NCBI RefSeq assembly: GCF_001941965.1
Contig: NZ_MKZO01000005.1
Location: 62,001-126,000, forward strand
Direction of reading: 5' to 3'
Length of the DNA stretch: 64,000 nt
Source: Pseudomonas putida
GTDB lineage: Bacteria; Pseudomonadota; Gammaproteobacteria; Pseudomonadales; Pseudomonadaceae
Both the position numbers and the translations under genes were made by a program. This document shows, piece by piece, positions 47,905 through 56,369 of the stretch (position 1 is the first letter of the stretch; each line of letters opens with the position of its first letter). Below the pieces are notes generated by a model, which saw nothing but the letters and a program-made list of their open reading frames with translations, was not told where the DNA came from and searched no databases.

Positions 47905-50310
47905 ATGACCCGCTCAATCAAAAGCCTCCTGCGCCCCAGCCTGCTGGCCGTGGCCATTGCCATCGCGACCCCGCTGGTCGCCGCCGAACAGACTTCGCGC
48001 ACCTACAACCTGCCAGCAGCCCCGCTGGCCAGCACCCTGAACCAGATCGCCAGCCAGGCGGGTATCGCCCTGGCGCTGGATCCGGCGTTGGCGAGTGGCA
48101 AGACCTCGGCACCAGTGAAAGGCGAGTACAGCGGCGTGAGCGCGTTGCAGCAGGCCCTGCGTGGCACCGGCCTGCAACTGCAACAGAGCAGCGAAGGAAC
48201 CTACACCCTGTCGGCGGTCGAAGAAGGCGTCCTGGCCCTGCCCAGCACCGATATCAATGCTACTGTCGCCAGCGTCGACGGCAGTGCTTCTGCCGGCTAT
48301 CGCACCGAAAACGTGAAGAACGTCGGCGCGCTCGGCGGCATGAAACTGCAGGACACCCCCTACTCCATGAGCGTGGTGTCCCAGGAGTTCCTCAAGAACA
48401 CCCAAACCACCAGCCTCGACGACGTCTTCAAGCGCAACCCCGCCACCCAGTTGTACGGCCCGCGTGCCGCCGGTTACGCCAGCGCCGTGGCGATCCGCGG
48501 TTTCAGCGGCTCGGGCAACATGAACATCGCCAATGACGGCCTGCGCTTCAGCAACGGCGCCGATGCCGGCAACTTCATCGAAGACACCGAGCAGCTGGAA
48601 ATCATCACCGGCCTCACCGGCTTCCTCTACGGCCCGGGCACGCCGGGCGGCCTGGTCAACTACGTGCTCAAGCGCCCGACCTACGAGCGCTACAACAGCG
48701 TCACCCTGGGTAATGCCGGCGGCGAGAACTACTACCTGCACGGCGACTTCGGCGGCAAGATCGACGACGCCGGTGTCTTCGCCTATCGCCTCAACGTCCT
48801 GACCCAGGACGGCGAGACCGCGATCGACCTGCAAAAGCACCGTCGCCAGATGATCAGCGCGGCGCTGGACTGGAACGTCAACGACGACCTGCAGATCCAG
48901 TTCGATGCGTCCCACCGCAAGAACCAGGTACGCGGCCTGAGCAGCTACTGGTACGTGTTCCCGGGCGCCGAGAGGCCTGACGCCTCCTCGCTGAAGAACG
49001 ACAAGCTGTACAGCCAGAAGTGGTCCTTCTCCGACAACGAGACCGACAAAGCCGGCGTTCGTGCCAACTGGCGCCTGAACGACACCTTCACCCTGCGCGC
49101 GGCCTTCGCCGCCCAGCAGTACACCGATGAATTCACCTACACCGGCCCGACCATCAACAGCACCGGCTTCTACAGCCAGCCAATCTATGCCTTCGCGCCG
49201 ATCGAAAGCGAAGAGAAGTCCGGCTCGCTGTTCCTCGACTCGGTCTTCGCGACCGGCCCGCTGGGCCACAAGCTGACCCTGGGCTACCAGGGCAACACCA
49301 CCCGGGTGAAGCAATATGAGGATCACATTCCTTACCCAGACTGGCAGTACCAATCTCCCGTGGGCACCCTGCCGCTGGACCAGCGGCCACAGGTCGACAA
49401 GCCTTCCTGGTCCATCGGACACGGTGACCAGCGCCTGGCCAACAGTGCGGAAACCAACAACTTCCTGATCGGCGACGTCATCACCTTCAACGAGCAGTGG
49501 TCGACCATCCTTGGCGTGACCCATACCCAGATCAAGAGCTACACCAACGAGTTCGTCTACGCCAAGGCCTTCGGCACGCCGGAGACCGAGACCAAGTACA
49601 ACAAGAGCAAGACTTCGCCGAACATCTCGCTGATCTACAAGCCAGTCCCCTGGCTGACCACCTACGCCACCTATATCGAAGGCCTGCAGGCCGGCGGCGT
49701 GGCGCCGAGCGACGCGATCAACGCCGGCCAGGCACTGGCGCCGCAGATCAGCGAGCAGTACGAGATCGGTGCCAAGGCGACCGTGGGCGAGACCCTGTTC
49801 ACCCTGGCGTTCTTCAATATCGACAAACCGAACAACTACAAGAACAGCGCCGGTCTCTATACCCAGGATGGCCGCCAGGAAAACAACGGCATGGAGTTCA
49901 GCGTGACCGGCAAGGTCGTGCCTGAGCTGACCGTGGTCGGCGGTATCACCCTGCTCGATCCGAAGGTCAAGAAAACCGCGATCACCGCCAACGAAGGCAA
50001 TGCGCCGACCAACGTCGCCAAGCAACTGGCCAAGGTCTATGCCGAGTACGACGTGGACGCGATCCCGGGCTTTGCCCTGACCGGTGGCGCCTACTACACC
50101 GGCAAGCAGTACGCCGATGAAGCCAACCACGAAAGCCTGCCATCGTTCACCACCTTCGATGCCGGTGCGCGCTACAAGATGCATGTGTCGGACAACGACG
50201 TGACCTTCCGCGTCAACGTTGCCAACCTGGCGAACAAGGAATACTGGCTGAACAGCTTCTACCTGGGCGATCCACGGACCGTGCAGTTCTCGGCGCAGCT
50301 GGAGTTCTAA
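47905..50310 (+). CDS. TonB-dependent siderophore receptor with signalling (STN) domain
   Basis: An 801-residue outer-membrane ferric-siderophore transducer. Signal peptide to about residue 26 (TPLVAAEQ), STN secretin/TonB signalling domain about 30-105 (YNLPAAPLASTLNQIASQAG), plug about 130-260 (QDTPYSMSVVSQEFLKNT ... AIRGFSG ... GLTGFLYGPGTPGG), then a 22-strand barrel ending in aromatic Phe (FSAQLEF). The STN domain fits cell-surface signalling with the upstream FecR and sigma. The siderophore is unknown: the position recalls P. aeruginosa fiuA (ferrichrome), but sequence alone does not settle it. The ATG at 47905 follows GAGG. Confidence 0.92.
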   Translation: MTRSIKSLLRPSLLAVAIAIATPLVAAEQTSRTYNLPAAPLASTLNQIASQAGIALALDPALASGKTSAPVKGEYSGVSALQQALRGTGLQLQQSSEGTYTLSAVEEGVLALPSTDINATVASVDGSASAGYRTENVKNVGALGGMKLQDTPYSMSVVSQEFLKNTQTTSLDDVFKRNPATQLYGPRAAGYASAVAIRGFSGSGNMNIANDGLRFSNGADAGNFIEDTEQLEIITGLTGFLYGPGTPGGLVNYVLKRPTYERYNSVTLGNAGGENYYLHGDFGGKIDDAGVFAYRLNVLTQDGETAIDLQKHRRQMISAALDWNVNDDLQIQFDASHRKNQVRGLSSYWYVFPGAERPDASSLKNDKLYSQKWSFSDNETDKAGVRANWRLNDTFTLRAAFAAQQYTDEFTYTGPTINSTGFYSQPIYAFAPIESEEKSGSLFLDSVFATGPLGHKLTLGYQGNTTRVKQYEDHIPYPDWQYQSPVGTLPLDQRPQVDKPSWSIGHGDQRLANSAETNNFLIGDVITFNEQWSTILGVTHTQIKSYTNEFVYAKAFGTPETETKYNKSKTSPNISLIYKPVPWLTTYATYIEGLQAGGVAPSDAINAGQALAPQISEQYEIGAKATVGETLFTLAFFNIDKPNNYKNSAGLYTQDGRQENNGMEFSVTGKVVPELTVVGGITLLDPKVKKTAITANEGNAPTNVAKQLAKVYAEYDVDAIPGFALTGGAYYTGKQYADEANHESLPSFTTFDAGARYKMHVSDNDVTFRVNVANLANKEYWLNSFYLGDPRTVQFSAQLEF

Positions 50311-50319
50311 GTACACCCT

Positions 50320-50424
50320 CCGGGGCCGCTCTGCGGCCCTTCGCGGGCAAGCCACGCTCCTACAGAACCCCGCGATCCCCTGTAGGAGCGTGGCTTGCCC
50401 GCGAAGGCCTGCGCAGCAGGCCCA
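50320..50424. repeat. REPIN, family 2
   Basis: A different REP family: arms TTCGCGGGCAAGCCACGCTC then CTACAG and the complement CTGTAGGAGCGTGGCTTGCC, flanked by GGGCCGC...GCGGCCC-type stems and the repeat GGCCTGCGCAGCAGGCC. Spacer AACCCCGCGATCCC. Just after the receptor stop. Confidence 0.88.
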
Positions 50425-50480
50425 AAAAATCAAACAGGCAAAAGACCTGTCCGCGCTCATACACCGGTTAGCCAGACACC

Positions 50481-51587
50481 ATGCAAGCCAAGACCATCCG
50501 CCGCTGGTCCACGATCCACACCTGGACCAGCCTCATCAGCACCCTGTTCCTGCTGCTGCTGGCAGTGACCGGGCTGCCCCTGATCTTCCACCACGAGATC
50601 GACCACCTGCTGGGCGATGCGCCCGAGCTGCAGGTGATGCCTGCCGACACGCCGAAGCTGGACCTCCAGCAGCTTGTCCTGAAGGCCGAGGCCCACCGCC
50701 CGGGCGAAGTCATGCAGTACTTCGGCTGGGACGAGGACGACAGCAACGGCGTGGTGGCGATCATGGCTGCCACCGCAGGCACCGAGCCGAACTCGTCGCA
50801 CACCTTCATGCTCGACGCCCGTACCGGCGAGGCGGTGGAGATGCCGTCGGCCAACGGCGGCTTCATGATGCTCATGCTGCGCCTGCACGTGGACATGTTC
50901 GCCGGGTTGCCGGGCAAGCTGCTGCTGGCGTTCATGGGCGTGCTGTTCGTGGTGGCGATCATTTCCGGGGTGGTGCTCTATGCGCCGTTCATGCGCCGCC
51001 TGGACTTCGCCACGGTGCGCCACGGGAAATCCCGGCGCACGCGCTGGCTCGACCTGCACAACCTGATCGGCATCGTCACCCTGACCTGGGCGCTGGTGGT
51101 GGGGGTGACCGGGGTGATCAGCGCGCTGTCCGACCTGGTCATCGCCGCCTGGCGCAATGACAGCCTGACGGCGATGGTCGCACCGTATCGCGATGCACCG
51201 CCGCTGACCCAGCTGGCCCCGGTCAGCCGGGTGCTGGATATCGCGGCCGAGGCGGCGCCGGGGATGGAGCCGGACTTCATCGCCTTCCCTGGGACGCGCT
51301 TCTCCAGCGAGCACCACTATGCGGTGTTCATGAAGGGCAGCACGCACCTGACCTCGCACCTGCTGACGCCGGTGCTGATCGATGCCAGCAACCTGAAGGT
51401 CACTGCCGTCGGTGAGCGCCCTTGGTACATGGATGCCATGGGTCTCTCGGGACCGCTGCATTTCGGCGACTACGGTGGCCGGCCGATGCAGATCCTCTGG
51501 GCGGCGCTGGATGTGCTGACCATCGTCGTGCTGGGTAGCGGGTTGTATCTGTGGTGGGTACGCAGACGGACGGAGGCGGGCCGATGA
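50481..51587 (+). CDS. PepSY-associated membrane protein (PiuB-like)
   Basis: A 368-residue inner-membrane protein with four likely helices (about 17-37, 140-166, 195-220, 340-362) and PepSY-like periplasmic segments. Motifs HTWTSLISTLFLLLLAVTGL, LHVDMFAGLPGK and WLDLHNLIGIVTLTWALVVG are usual for the family found beside siderophore receptors, where reduction of ferric-siderophore or iron release has been proposed. No clear Shine-Dalgarno precedes the ATG. Coupled by ATGA overlap to the next small gene. Confidence 0.87.
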   Translation: MQAKTIRRWSTIHTWTSLISTLFLLLLAVTGLPLIFHHEIDHLLGDAPELQVMPADTPKLDLQQLVLKAEAHRPGEVMQYFGWDEDDSNGVVAIMAATAGTEPNSSHTFMLDARTGEAVEMPSANGGFMMLMLRLHVDMFAGLPGKLLLAFMGVLFVVAIISGVVLYAPFMRRLDFATVRHGKSRRTRWLDLHNLIGIVTLTWALVVGVTGVISALSDLVIAAWRNDSLTAMVAPYRDAPPLTQLAPVSRVLDIAAEAAPGMEPDFIAFPGTRFSSEHHYAVFMKGSTHLTSHLLTPVLIDASNLKVTAVGERPWYMDAMGLSGPLHFGDYGGRPMQILWAALDVLTIVVLGSGLYLWWVRRRTEAGR

Positions 51588-51739
51588 ACTGGAAAGTGTT
51601 CGGCATGCCGCTGCTGATCGGTGTGCTCGGGGCGGCGGGGCTGTTTGCCGCGCTGCTTGGGGATGGCTGGTGGGATGCGCTGTCCTGGGTCGGGCTGGGG
51701 TTGCCGGCGTGGTACGGGTTCAGGGGTTTCTTCAGGTAG
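51584..51739 (+). CDS. 51-aa membrane protein partner of PepSY protein
   Basis: A 51-residue protein with two short hydrophobic helices (about 6-24 and 33-46) and a WWDALSWVGLGLPAWYGF segment. Starts within the stop codon of the PepSY gene (ATGA) behind GGAGG, so it is very probably translated. No family recognised; an accessory subunit for iron handling is only inferred from position. Confidence 0.7.
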   Translation: MNWKVFGMPLLIGVLGAAGLFAALLGDGWWDALSWVGLGLPAWYGFRGFFR

Positions 51740-51750
51740 ATCTGTGGTGA

Positions 51751-51834
51751 CCCCAATCGCTGGCAAGCCAGCTCCCACAGGGTCCGCGGTGCATGCGATC
51801 CCTGTGGGAGCTGGCTTGCCAGCGATGAGGCCCT
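51751..51834. repeat. REPIN, family 1
   Basis: Inverted arms around a spacer with GCGGTGCATGCGATC, nearly identical to the element at 19301. Lies between the 51-aa gene and the DUF2780 gene. Confidence 0.9.
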
Positions 51835-51931
51835 AAAGAACACCAACAGTCCGCCCCCCGGGAACATTCCCCCAAAATCCCGATCCAACCCTCGTTTTCC
51901 CTGCCTTTCCCGGCTGACGAGGTCCCTCCCC

Positions 51932-52519
51932 ATGAAACGCTTCGCCCTGGTCTCCCTCCTGGCCCTGGCCACCACCCCGGTATTCGCCTTCAACCTGAAC
52001 GATGCAGCGAACGCCATCTCCACCATGCAAGGCCAGCAGAACAAGGCCCCGGTCCAGGCTCCCGAAGGCTCGGCCAACCTGCTCAACACCCTGGGCAGCG
52101 AATTGAAAATCACCCCCGAACAAGCCATCGGCGGCACCGGCGCCCTCATGGGCCTGGCGCGCAACCAGCTGAGCGGCAGCGACTACGAACAATTGACCAA
52201 GGCCGTCCCGGGCCTGGACATGCTCTCCGGCGACAACGCCCTCGGCGGGCTGGCGGGATTGGGTGATCTGCTCGGCAAGAGCGGCGAGAGCTCTGCCCTG
52301 AGCAATGCCCTGGGCGGCAATGTGAAGAACGGCACCGACCTGAACAACGCCTTCAGCGCCCTGGGCATGGATACCGGGATGATCGGCCAGTTCGCCCCGC
52401 TGATCCTTCAGTACCTCGGCCAGCAGGGCGTGGCCGGGTCGTTGTTGCAGAGCCTGTCCGGCATCTGGGGCAGCGGCACGGCAGCACCGCTGGCCCCTAA
52501 AGCGCATTCATCGGTTTAA
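51932..52519 (+). CDS. DUF2780 secreted protein
   Basis: A 195-residue protein with a Sec signal peptide (MKRFALVSLLALATTPVFA) and a small-residue, Gly/Leu-rich helical body (ANLLNTLGSELKITPEQAIG, GLARNQLSGSDYEQL). It matches the DUF2780 type common in pseudomonads, of unknown function, probably periplasmic. Its 3' end overlaps the convergent acyltransferase gene by 12 bp. Confidence 0.82.
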   Translation: MKRFALVSLLALATTPVFAFNLNDAANAISTMQGQQNKAPVQAPEGSANLLNTLGSELKITPEQAIGGTGALMGLARNQLSGSDYEQLTKAVPGLDMLSGDNALGGLAGLGDLLGKSGESSALSNALGGNVKNGTDLNNAFSALGMDTGMIGQFAPLILQYLGQQGVAGSLLQSLSGIWGSGTAAPLAPKAHSSV

Positions 52520-53398
52520 TTCGGCCCGCAGGCGCTCGATGCGCGCGTCCTTGTCGTGCCACAGCTGGTTGACCCAGGCCTGCACGGCCTGGCGCGTTGC
52601 CGGGTCGGTTTCGTAGTCACCGGCCCACAGCGCCGGGTCCAGCTCGCGCACTTCGATATCGACGATCACCCGCGGAATCGAACCACTGACCAGGTCCCAG
52701 AAACCCGGGGCCTTGTCGCCCGGGTAGACGATGGTCACGTCCAGCAGCGCATCCAGCTGTTCACCCAGCGCCGCCAGGACGAAGGCCACGCCGCCCGCCT
52801 TGGGCTTGAGCAGGTGCTGGTACGGCGACTGCTGCGCCGCGCGCTTGGCTTCGGTGAAGCGCGTGCCTTCCAGGTAGTTGACCACGGTCACCGACTGGCG
52901 CTTGAACAGCTCGCAGGCGGCCTTGGTGATTTCCAGGTCCTGGCCCTTGAGGTGCGGGTTCTTGTCGAGGAAGGCCTTGCTGTAGCGCTTCATGAACGGG
53001 TAATCCAGCGCCCACCAGGCCAGGCCCAGCAACGGCACCCAGATCAGCTCCTTCTTGAGGAAGAACTTGAAGAACGGGATCTTGCGGTTGAGCACCTGGA
53101 TCAGCGCCGGGATATCCACCCAGGTCTGGTGGTTGCTGACCGCCAGATACGAGGTGTCGACACGCAGGTTGGCATTGCCGCGCACATTCCAGACCGTGGG
53201 AATGCACAGGGAGAAGATCAGCTTGTCGACCTCGGCCCAGGTCTCGGCGAACCACATGACCATCCACGAGGCGCGATCGCGGTTACGCCCGGACAAGACC
53301 AGCTTGAGCAAGGCGAAGACCATCAGCGGCCCGATGAAGAACAGGGTGTTGAGCAACAGCAACAGGGTGACGAAACTGCCGGTGAGCAGGCGACGCAT
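52508..53398 (-). CDS. lysophospholipid acyltransferase family protein (YihG-like)
   Basis: A 296-residue membrane-associated acyltransferase of the PlsC superfamily. The catalytic HX4D motif is NHQTWVD, the second block FFLKKELIWVPLLGLA, the third EGTRFT. One N-terminal hydrophobic helix (about 9-33). E. coli YihG acts as an alternative lysophosphatidate acyltransferase, and that role is likely here. Convergent with the DUF2780 gene. Confidence 0.88.
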   Translation of the reverse strand: MRRLLTGSFVTLLLLLNTLFFIGPLMVFALLKLVLSGRNRDRASWMVMWFAETWAEVDKLIFSLCIPTVWNVRGNANLRVDTSYLAVSNHQTWVDIPALIQVLNRKIPFFKFFLKKELIWVPLLGLAWWALDYPFMKRYSKAFLDKNPHLKGQDLEITKAACELFKRQSVTVVNYLEGTRFTEAKRAAQQSPYQHLLKPKAGGVAFVLAALGEQLDALLDVTIVYPGDKAPGFWDLVSGSIPRVIVDIEVRELDPALWAGDYETDPATRQAVQAWVNQLWHDKDARIERLRAELNR

Positions 53399-53576
53399 AG
53401 GTCCACTCTTATTGTGGGAAAACAGTCGGCCATTTTAAGCAGCCGGCCGAGGAACACCAAACCTCACGGGCATACGGTCACAGACAAATGTTTCACATTG
53501 TGTTGTTTACTGTCTGTTGCCGAACCAGAAGCCCAACGGCAGTCTAAGCACTGTCCCGACTCCAGGAAGCTTTCCA

Positions 53577-54074
53577 TTGAAACCACTACTTGCCCTGCTC
53601 GGCCTGCTGTCCCTGCCCGTGATGGCCGCCGAGCCCGATCTTTATGGCCGCTACGAGTACATCGGCGTCGCCGATATCGGCCAGACCTTCAAGGCCAAGA
53701 TGGACACCGGCGCCCTCACTGCCTCGCTGTCGGCGAAGAACATCGAGCAGTTCACCCGTGACGGCGAGGACTGGGTGCGCTTCCGCCTGGCCACCAAGGA
53801 CGCAGACAACAAGGTCTACGAGCACAAGATCGCGCGCATGAGCAAGATCAAGAACCGCGCCGACGAAGAGGACGAGGAAGGCGCCGACCTCGCCCACCGT
53901 CCGGTGATCGACCTGGAACTGTGCCTGGGCGACGTCAAGCGCACGGTCGAGGTCAACCTCACCGACCGCAGCAGCTTCAACTACCCGCTGCTGATCGGCG
54001 CCAAGGCCCTGCGCGAGTTCAATGCCGCCGTGAACCCGGCTCGCCGCTTCACTGCCGGCAAGCCCGGCTGCTGA
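53577..54074 (+). CDS. retropepsin-like aspartic protease (RimB/PF05618-type)
   Basis: A 165-residue exported protein of the so-called ATP-dependent zinc protease family, which has a retropepsin fold. The catalytic motif is MDTGALTASL; a second conserved block is DRSSFNYPLLIGAKAL. A hydrophobic N-terminus (PLLALLGLLSLPVMAAEP) indicates a signal peptide, unlike cytoplasmic RimB. The start is probably a TTG at 53577 with AGGAAG 7 bases upstream; the longer frame from 53517 lacks this. It precedes creBCD. Target unknown. Confidence 0.8.
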   Translation: MKPLLALLGLLSLPVMAAEPDLYGRYEYIGVADIGQTFKAKMDTGALTASLSAKNIEQFTRDGEDWVRFRLATKDADNKVYEHKIARMSKIKNRADEEDEEGADLAHRPVIDLELCLGDVKRTVEVNLTDRSSFNYPLLIGAKALREFNAAVNPARRFTAGKPGC

Positions 54075-54080
54075 CCCGGA

Positions 54081-54160
54081 AGCTGCAAGCTTCAAGCGAT
54101 AAGCGGCAAGCAAAGGCAGATCGCTTTACACTTGCAGCTTTCCACTTGCCGCTTGCAGCT
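54081..54160. repeat. inverted repeat element just upstream of creB
   Basis: AGCTGCAAGC (54081) and GCTTGCAGCT (54151) bound an 80-bp element with the inner pair AAGCGGCAAG / CTTGCCGCTT. It is of the same AAGCTTCAAGC kind as 22676-22764 and ends 5 bp before the creB ATG, taking the place of its ribosome site. Confidence 0.75.
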
Positions 54161-54165
54161 GCCCA

Positions 54166-54849
54166 ATGCCCCATATCCTCATCGTTGAAGACGAAGCCGC
54201 CATCGCCGACACCCTGGTCTTCGCCCTGCAAGGCGACGGTCACACCACCGAGTGGGTGAGCCTTGGCCAGCTCGCCCTGGAACGCCAGCGCCAGCAGCCG
54301 GCGGACCTGGTGATCCTGGATATCGGCCTGCCGGATATCAGCGGTTTCGAGACGTGCCGGCAGCTGCGGCGCTTCAGCGAGGTGCCGGTGATGTTCCTCA
54401 GCGCCCGCGACGGCGAGATCGACCGGGTGGTGGGCCTGGAGATCGGTGCCGACGACTACGTGGTCAAGCCGTTCAGCCCGCGTGAAGTCAGCGCCCGGGT
54501 GCGGGCCATCCTCAAGCGCATGGCGCCACAGGCCAGCGCACCGGCCCCGGCCAATACACCGTTCAATCTCGATACCCTGCGCATGCAGATCCATTACCGC
54601 GAGCAGTTGCTCAACCTGACCCGCCATGAATTCCGCCTGCTGCAATGCCTGCTGGAGCAACCGGAGCGGGTGTTCAGCCGCGAACAGTTGCTGGACGCGG
54701 TAGGCGTGGCCGCCGACGTCGGCTACGAACGGACCATCGACAGCCATATCAAGAGCCTGCGCGCCAAGCTGCGCGGGGTCGCCGCCGACGCCGAGCCGAT
54801 CCAGACCCACCGTGGCCTGGGCTACAGCTACAACCCGGCACACGCCTGA
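54166..54849 (+). CDS. creB: response regulator CreB
   Basis: OmpR-family regulator of 227 residues, activated by CreC. Receiver domain with phospho-acceptor Asp52 (LVILDIGLPD) and Lys in VVKPFSPREV; C-terminal winged helix (LLNLTRHEFRLLQCLLEQ ... TIDSHIKSLRAKLRG). In P. aeruginosa CreBC links PBP4 inhibition to beta-lactam resistance and metabolic change. No Shine-Dalgarno is visible, because an inverted repeat reaches to 5 bp before the ATG. Its stop overlaps creC by one base. Confidence 0.93.
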   Translation: MPHILIVEDEAAIADTLVFALQGDGHTTEWVSLGQLALERQRQQPADLVILDIGLPDISGFETCRQLRRFSEVPVMFLSARDGEIDRVVGLEIGADDYVVKPFSPREVSARVRAILKRMAPQASAPAPANTPFNLDTLRMQIHYREQLLNLTRHEFRLLQCLLEQPERVFSREQLLDAVGVAADVGYERTIDSHIKSLRAKLRGVAADAEPIQTHRGLGYSYNPAHA

Positions 54850-56282
54850 TGCGCCTGGGTATCCGCATCTTCCTGGTGTACTTCCTGTTCGTCGGGCTGA
54901 CCGCGTATTTCGTCCTCAATACCGTGCGCGAGCAGGTCCGCCCGGCGGTGCGCCAGTCCACCGAGGAAACCCTGGTGGACACCGCCAACCTGCTGGCAGA
55001 GATCCTCCGCGACCAGGTCAAGGCCGGGACCCTCGGCCAGAGCGAGTTGCCGGAGCTGCTCAAGGCCTACGGCCAGCGCCGGCCCAATGCGGATATCTGG
55101 GGCTTGCCCAAGACCGAGGTCAATCACCGTATTTATGTCACCGACGCGAAAGGCATCGTCCTGCTCGACTCGACCGGCGAGGCGGTGGGCCAGGACTATT
55201 CGCGCTGGAACGACGTCTACCTGACCCTGCGCGGCCAATACGGCGCGCGCTCGACCCGTAGCGACCCCAACGACCCCGACTCCTCGGTGATGCACGTAGC
55301 GGCGCCGATCCGCGATGGCGAGACGCTGATCGGCGTGGTCACCGTGGCCAAGCCCAACCTGTCGCTCAAGCCCTATATCGACCGCTCGGAAAAGCGCCTG
55401 ATCACCCTCGGCATCGGCCTGATCGTGCTCGGCCTGCTGGTGGGCGCGGCGCTGTCGTGGTGGCTGGCGCGCTCGCTGCGCCGCCTGACCCGCTATGCCC
55501 AGGCCGTCAGCGAGGGCGAGCGGGTCGCCCTGCCGCACTATCGCGGCGGCGAGCTGGCGATGCTCGCCGGCGCGGTGGAGCGCATGCGCACCCAACTGGA
55601 AGGCAAGGACTACGTCGAACGCTACGTCCACACCCTGACCCACGAGCTGAAAAGCCCGCTGGCGGCGATCCGTGGCGCCAGCGAGCTGTTGCAGGGGCCA
55701 ATGTCGGAAGAACAACGCCAACGCTTCGCCGGCAATATCGAAAGCGAAAGCGCACGCATGCAGCAGTTGATCGAGCGCCTGCTGGGCCTGGCCCAGGTCG
55801 AGCAGCGCCAGGGCCTGGAAGACCAGCAGCAGGTCGCCATAGCGGCGATGGTCGATGAGCTGCTGATGGCCCGCGGCGCCCGTATCGAGAGCGCTGGTTT
55901 GCAGGTGCGCCAGCGTATCCCGGCCGTGGCGCGGCTCTATTGCGAGCCCTTCCTGATCCGCCAGGCCATCGGCAACCTGCTGGAAAACGCCCTCGACTTC
56001 ACCCCGCCCGGGGGCCTGCTGGTGTTCGAGCTGGAGCAGGACGCGGAGCGCGTGGCCCTGAGCCTGTACAACCAGGGCGAAGCGATCCCCGACTATGCCC
56101 TGCCCCGCCTCAGCGAGCGCTTCTACTCCCTGCCGCGCCCGGCTACAGGGCGCAAGAGCACCGGCCTGGGCCTGAACTTCGTCGAGGAAGCGCTGCACCT
56201 GCATGGTGGTTCGCTGGAAATCGCCAACGTCGAGGATGGCGTGCGCGTGCGGCTGTGGCTGCCCGCCAGCCGTCTTGGCTGA
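54849..56282 (+). CDS. creC: sensor histidine kinase CreC
   Basis: Inner-membrane kinase of 477 residues. TM1 about 6-26, periplasmic sensor of about 155 residues (CreC type, DSTGEAVGQDYSRWNDVYLT), TM2 about 183-205, HAMP, dimerisation/phospho-acceptor His265 (THELKSPLAAIRG), and the ATPase domain (NLLENALDFTPPGG, STGLGLNFVEEAL). The ATG at 54849 overlaps the creB stop. Confidence 0.93.
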   Translation: MRLGIRIFLVYFLFVGLTAYFVLNTVREQVRPAVRQSTEETLVDTANLLAEILRDQVKAGTLGQSELPELLKAYGQRRPNADIWGLPKTEVNHRIYVTDAKGIVLLDSTGEAVGQDYSRWNDVYLTLRGQYGARSTRSDPNDPDSSVMHVAAPIRDGETLIGVVTVAKPNLSLKPYIDRSEKRLITLGIGLIVLGLLVGAALSWWLARSLRRLTRYAQAVSEGERVALPHYRGGELAMLAGAVERMRTQLEGKDYVERYVHTLTHELKSPLAAIRGASELLQGPMSEEQRQRFAGNIESESARMQQLIERLLGLAQVEQRQGLEDQQQVAIAAMVDELLMARGARIESAGLQVRQRIPAVARLYCEPFLIRQAIGNLLENALDFTPPGGLLVFELEQDAERVALSLYNQGEAIPDYALPRLSERFYSLPRPATGRKSTGLGLNFVEEALHLHGGSLEIANVEDGVRVRLWLPASRLG

Positions 56283-56286
56283 ATCT

Positions 56287-56328
56287 CTCCACACAAGCTC
56301 CATATACGCTCCCGAAAGCCTCCACACA
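56287..56328 (+). promoter_or_regulatory. direct repeats before creD
   Basis: CTCCACACA occurs twice, at 56287 and 56320, 33 bp apart, in the 87-bp creC-creD gap. CreB is known to act on creD in other species through TTCAC repeats; these are not exact matches, so a CreB role is a guess. Confidence 0.35.
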
Positions 56329-56369
56329 GCACCCTCAGACTGAGCTCCTTCTCAAGCGGAGCCCTTTGC

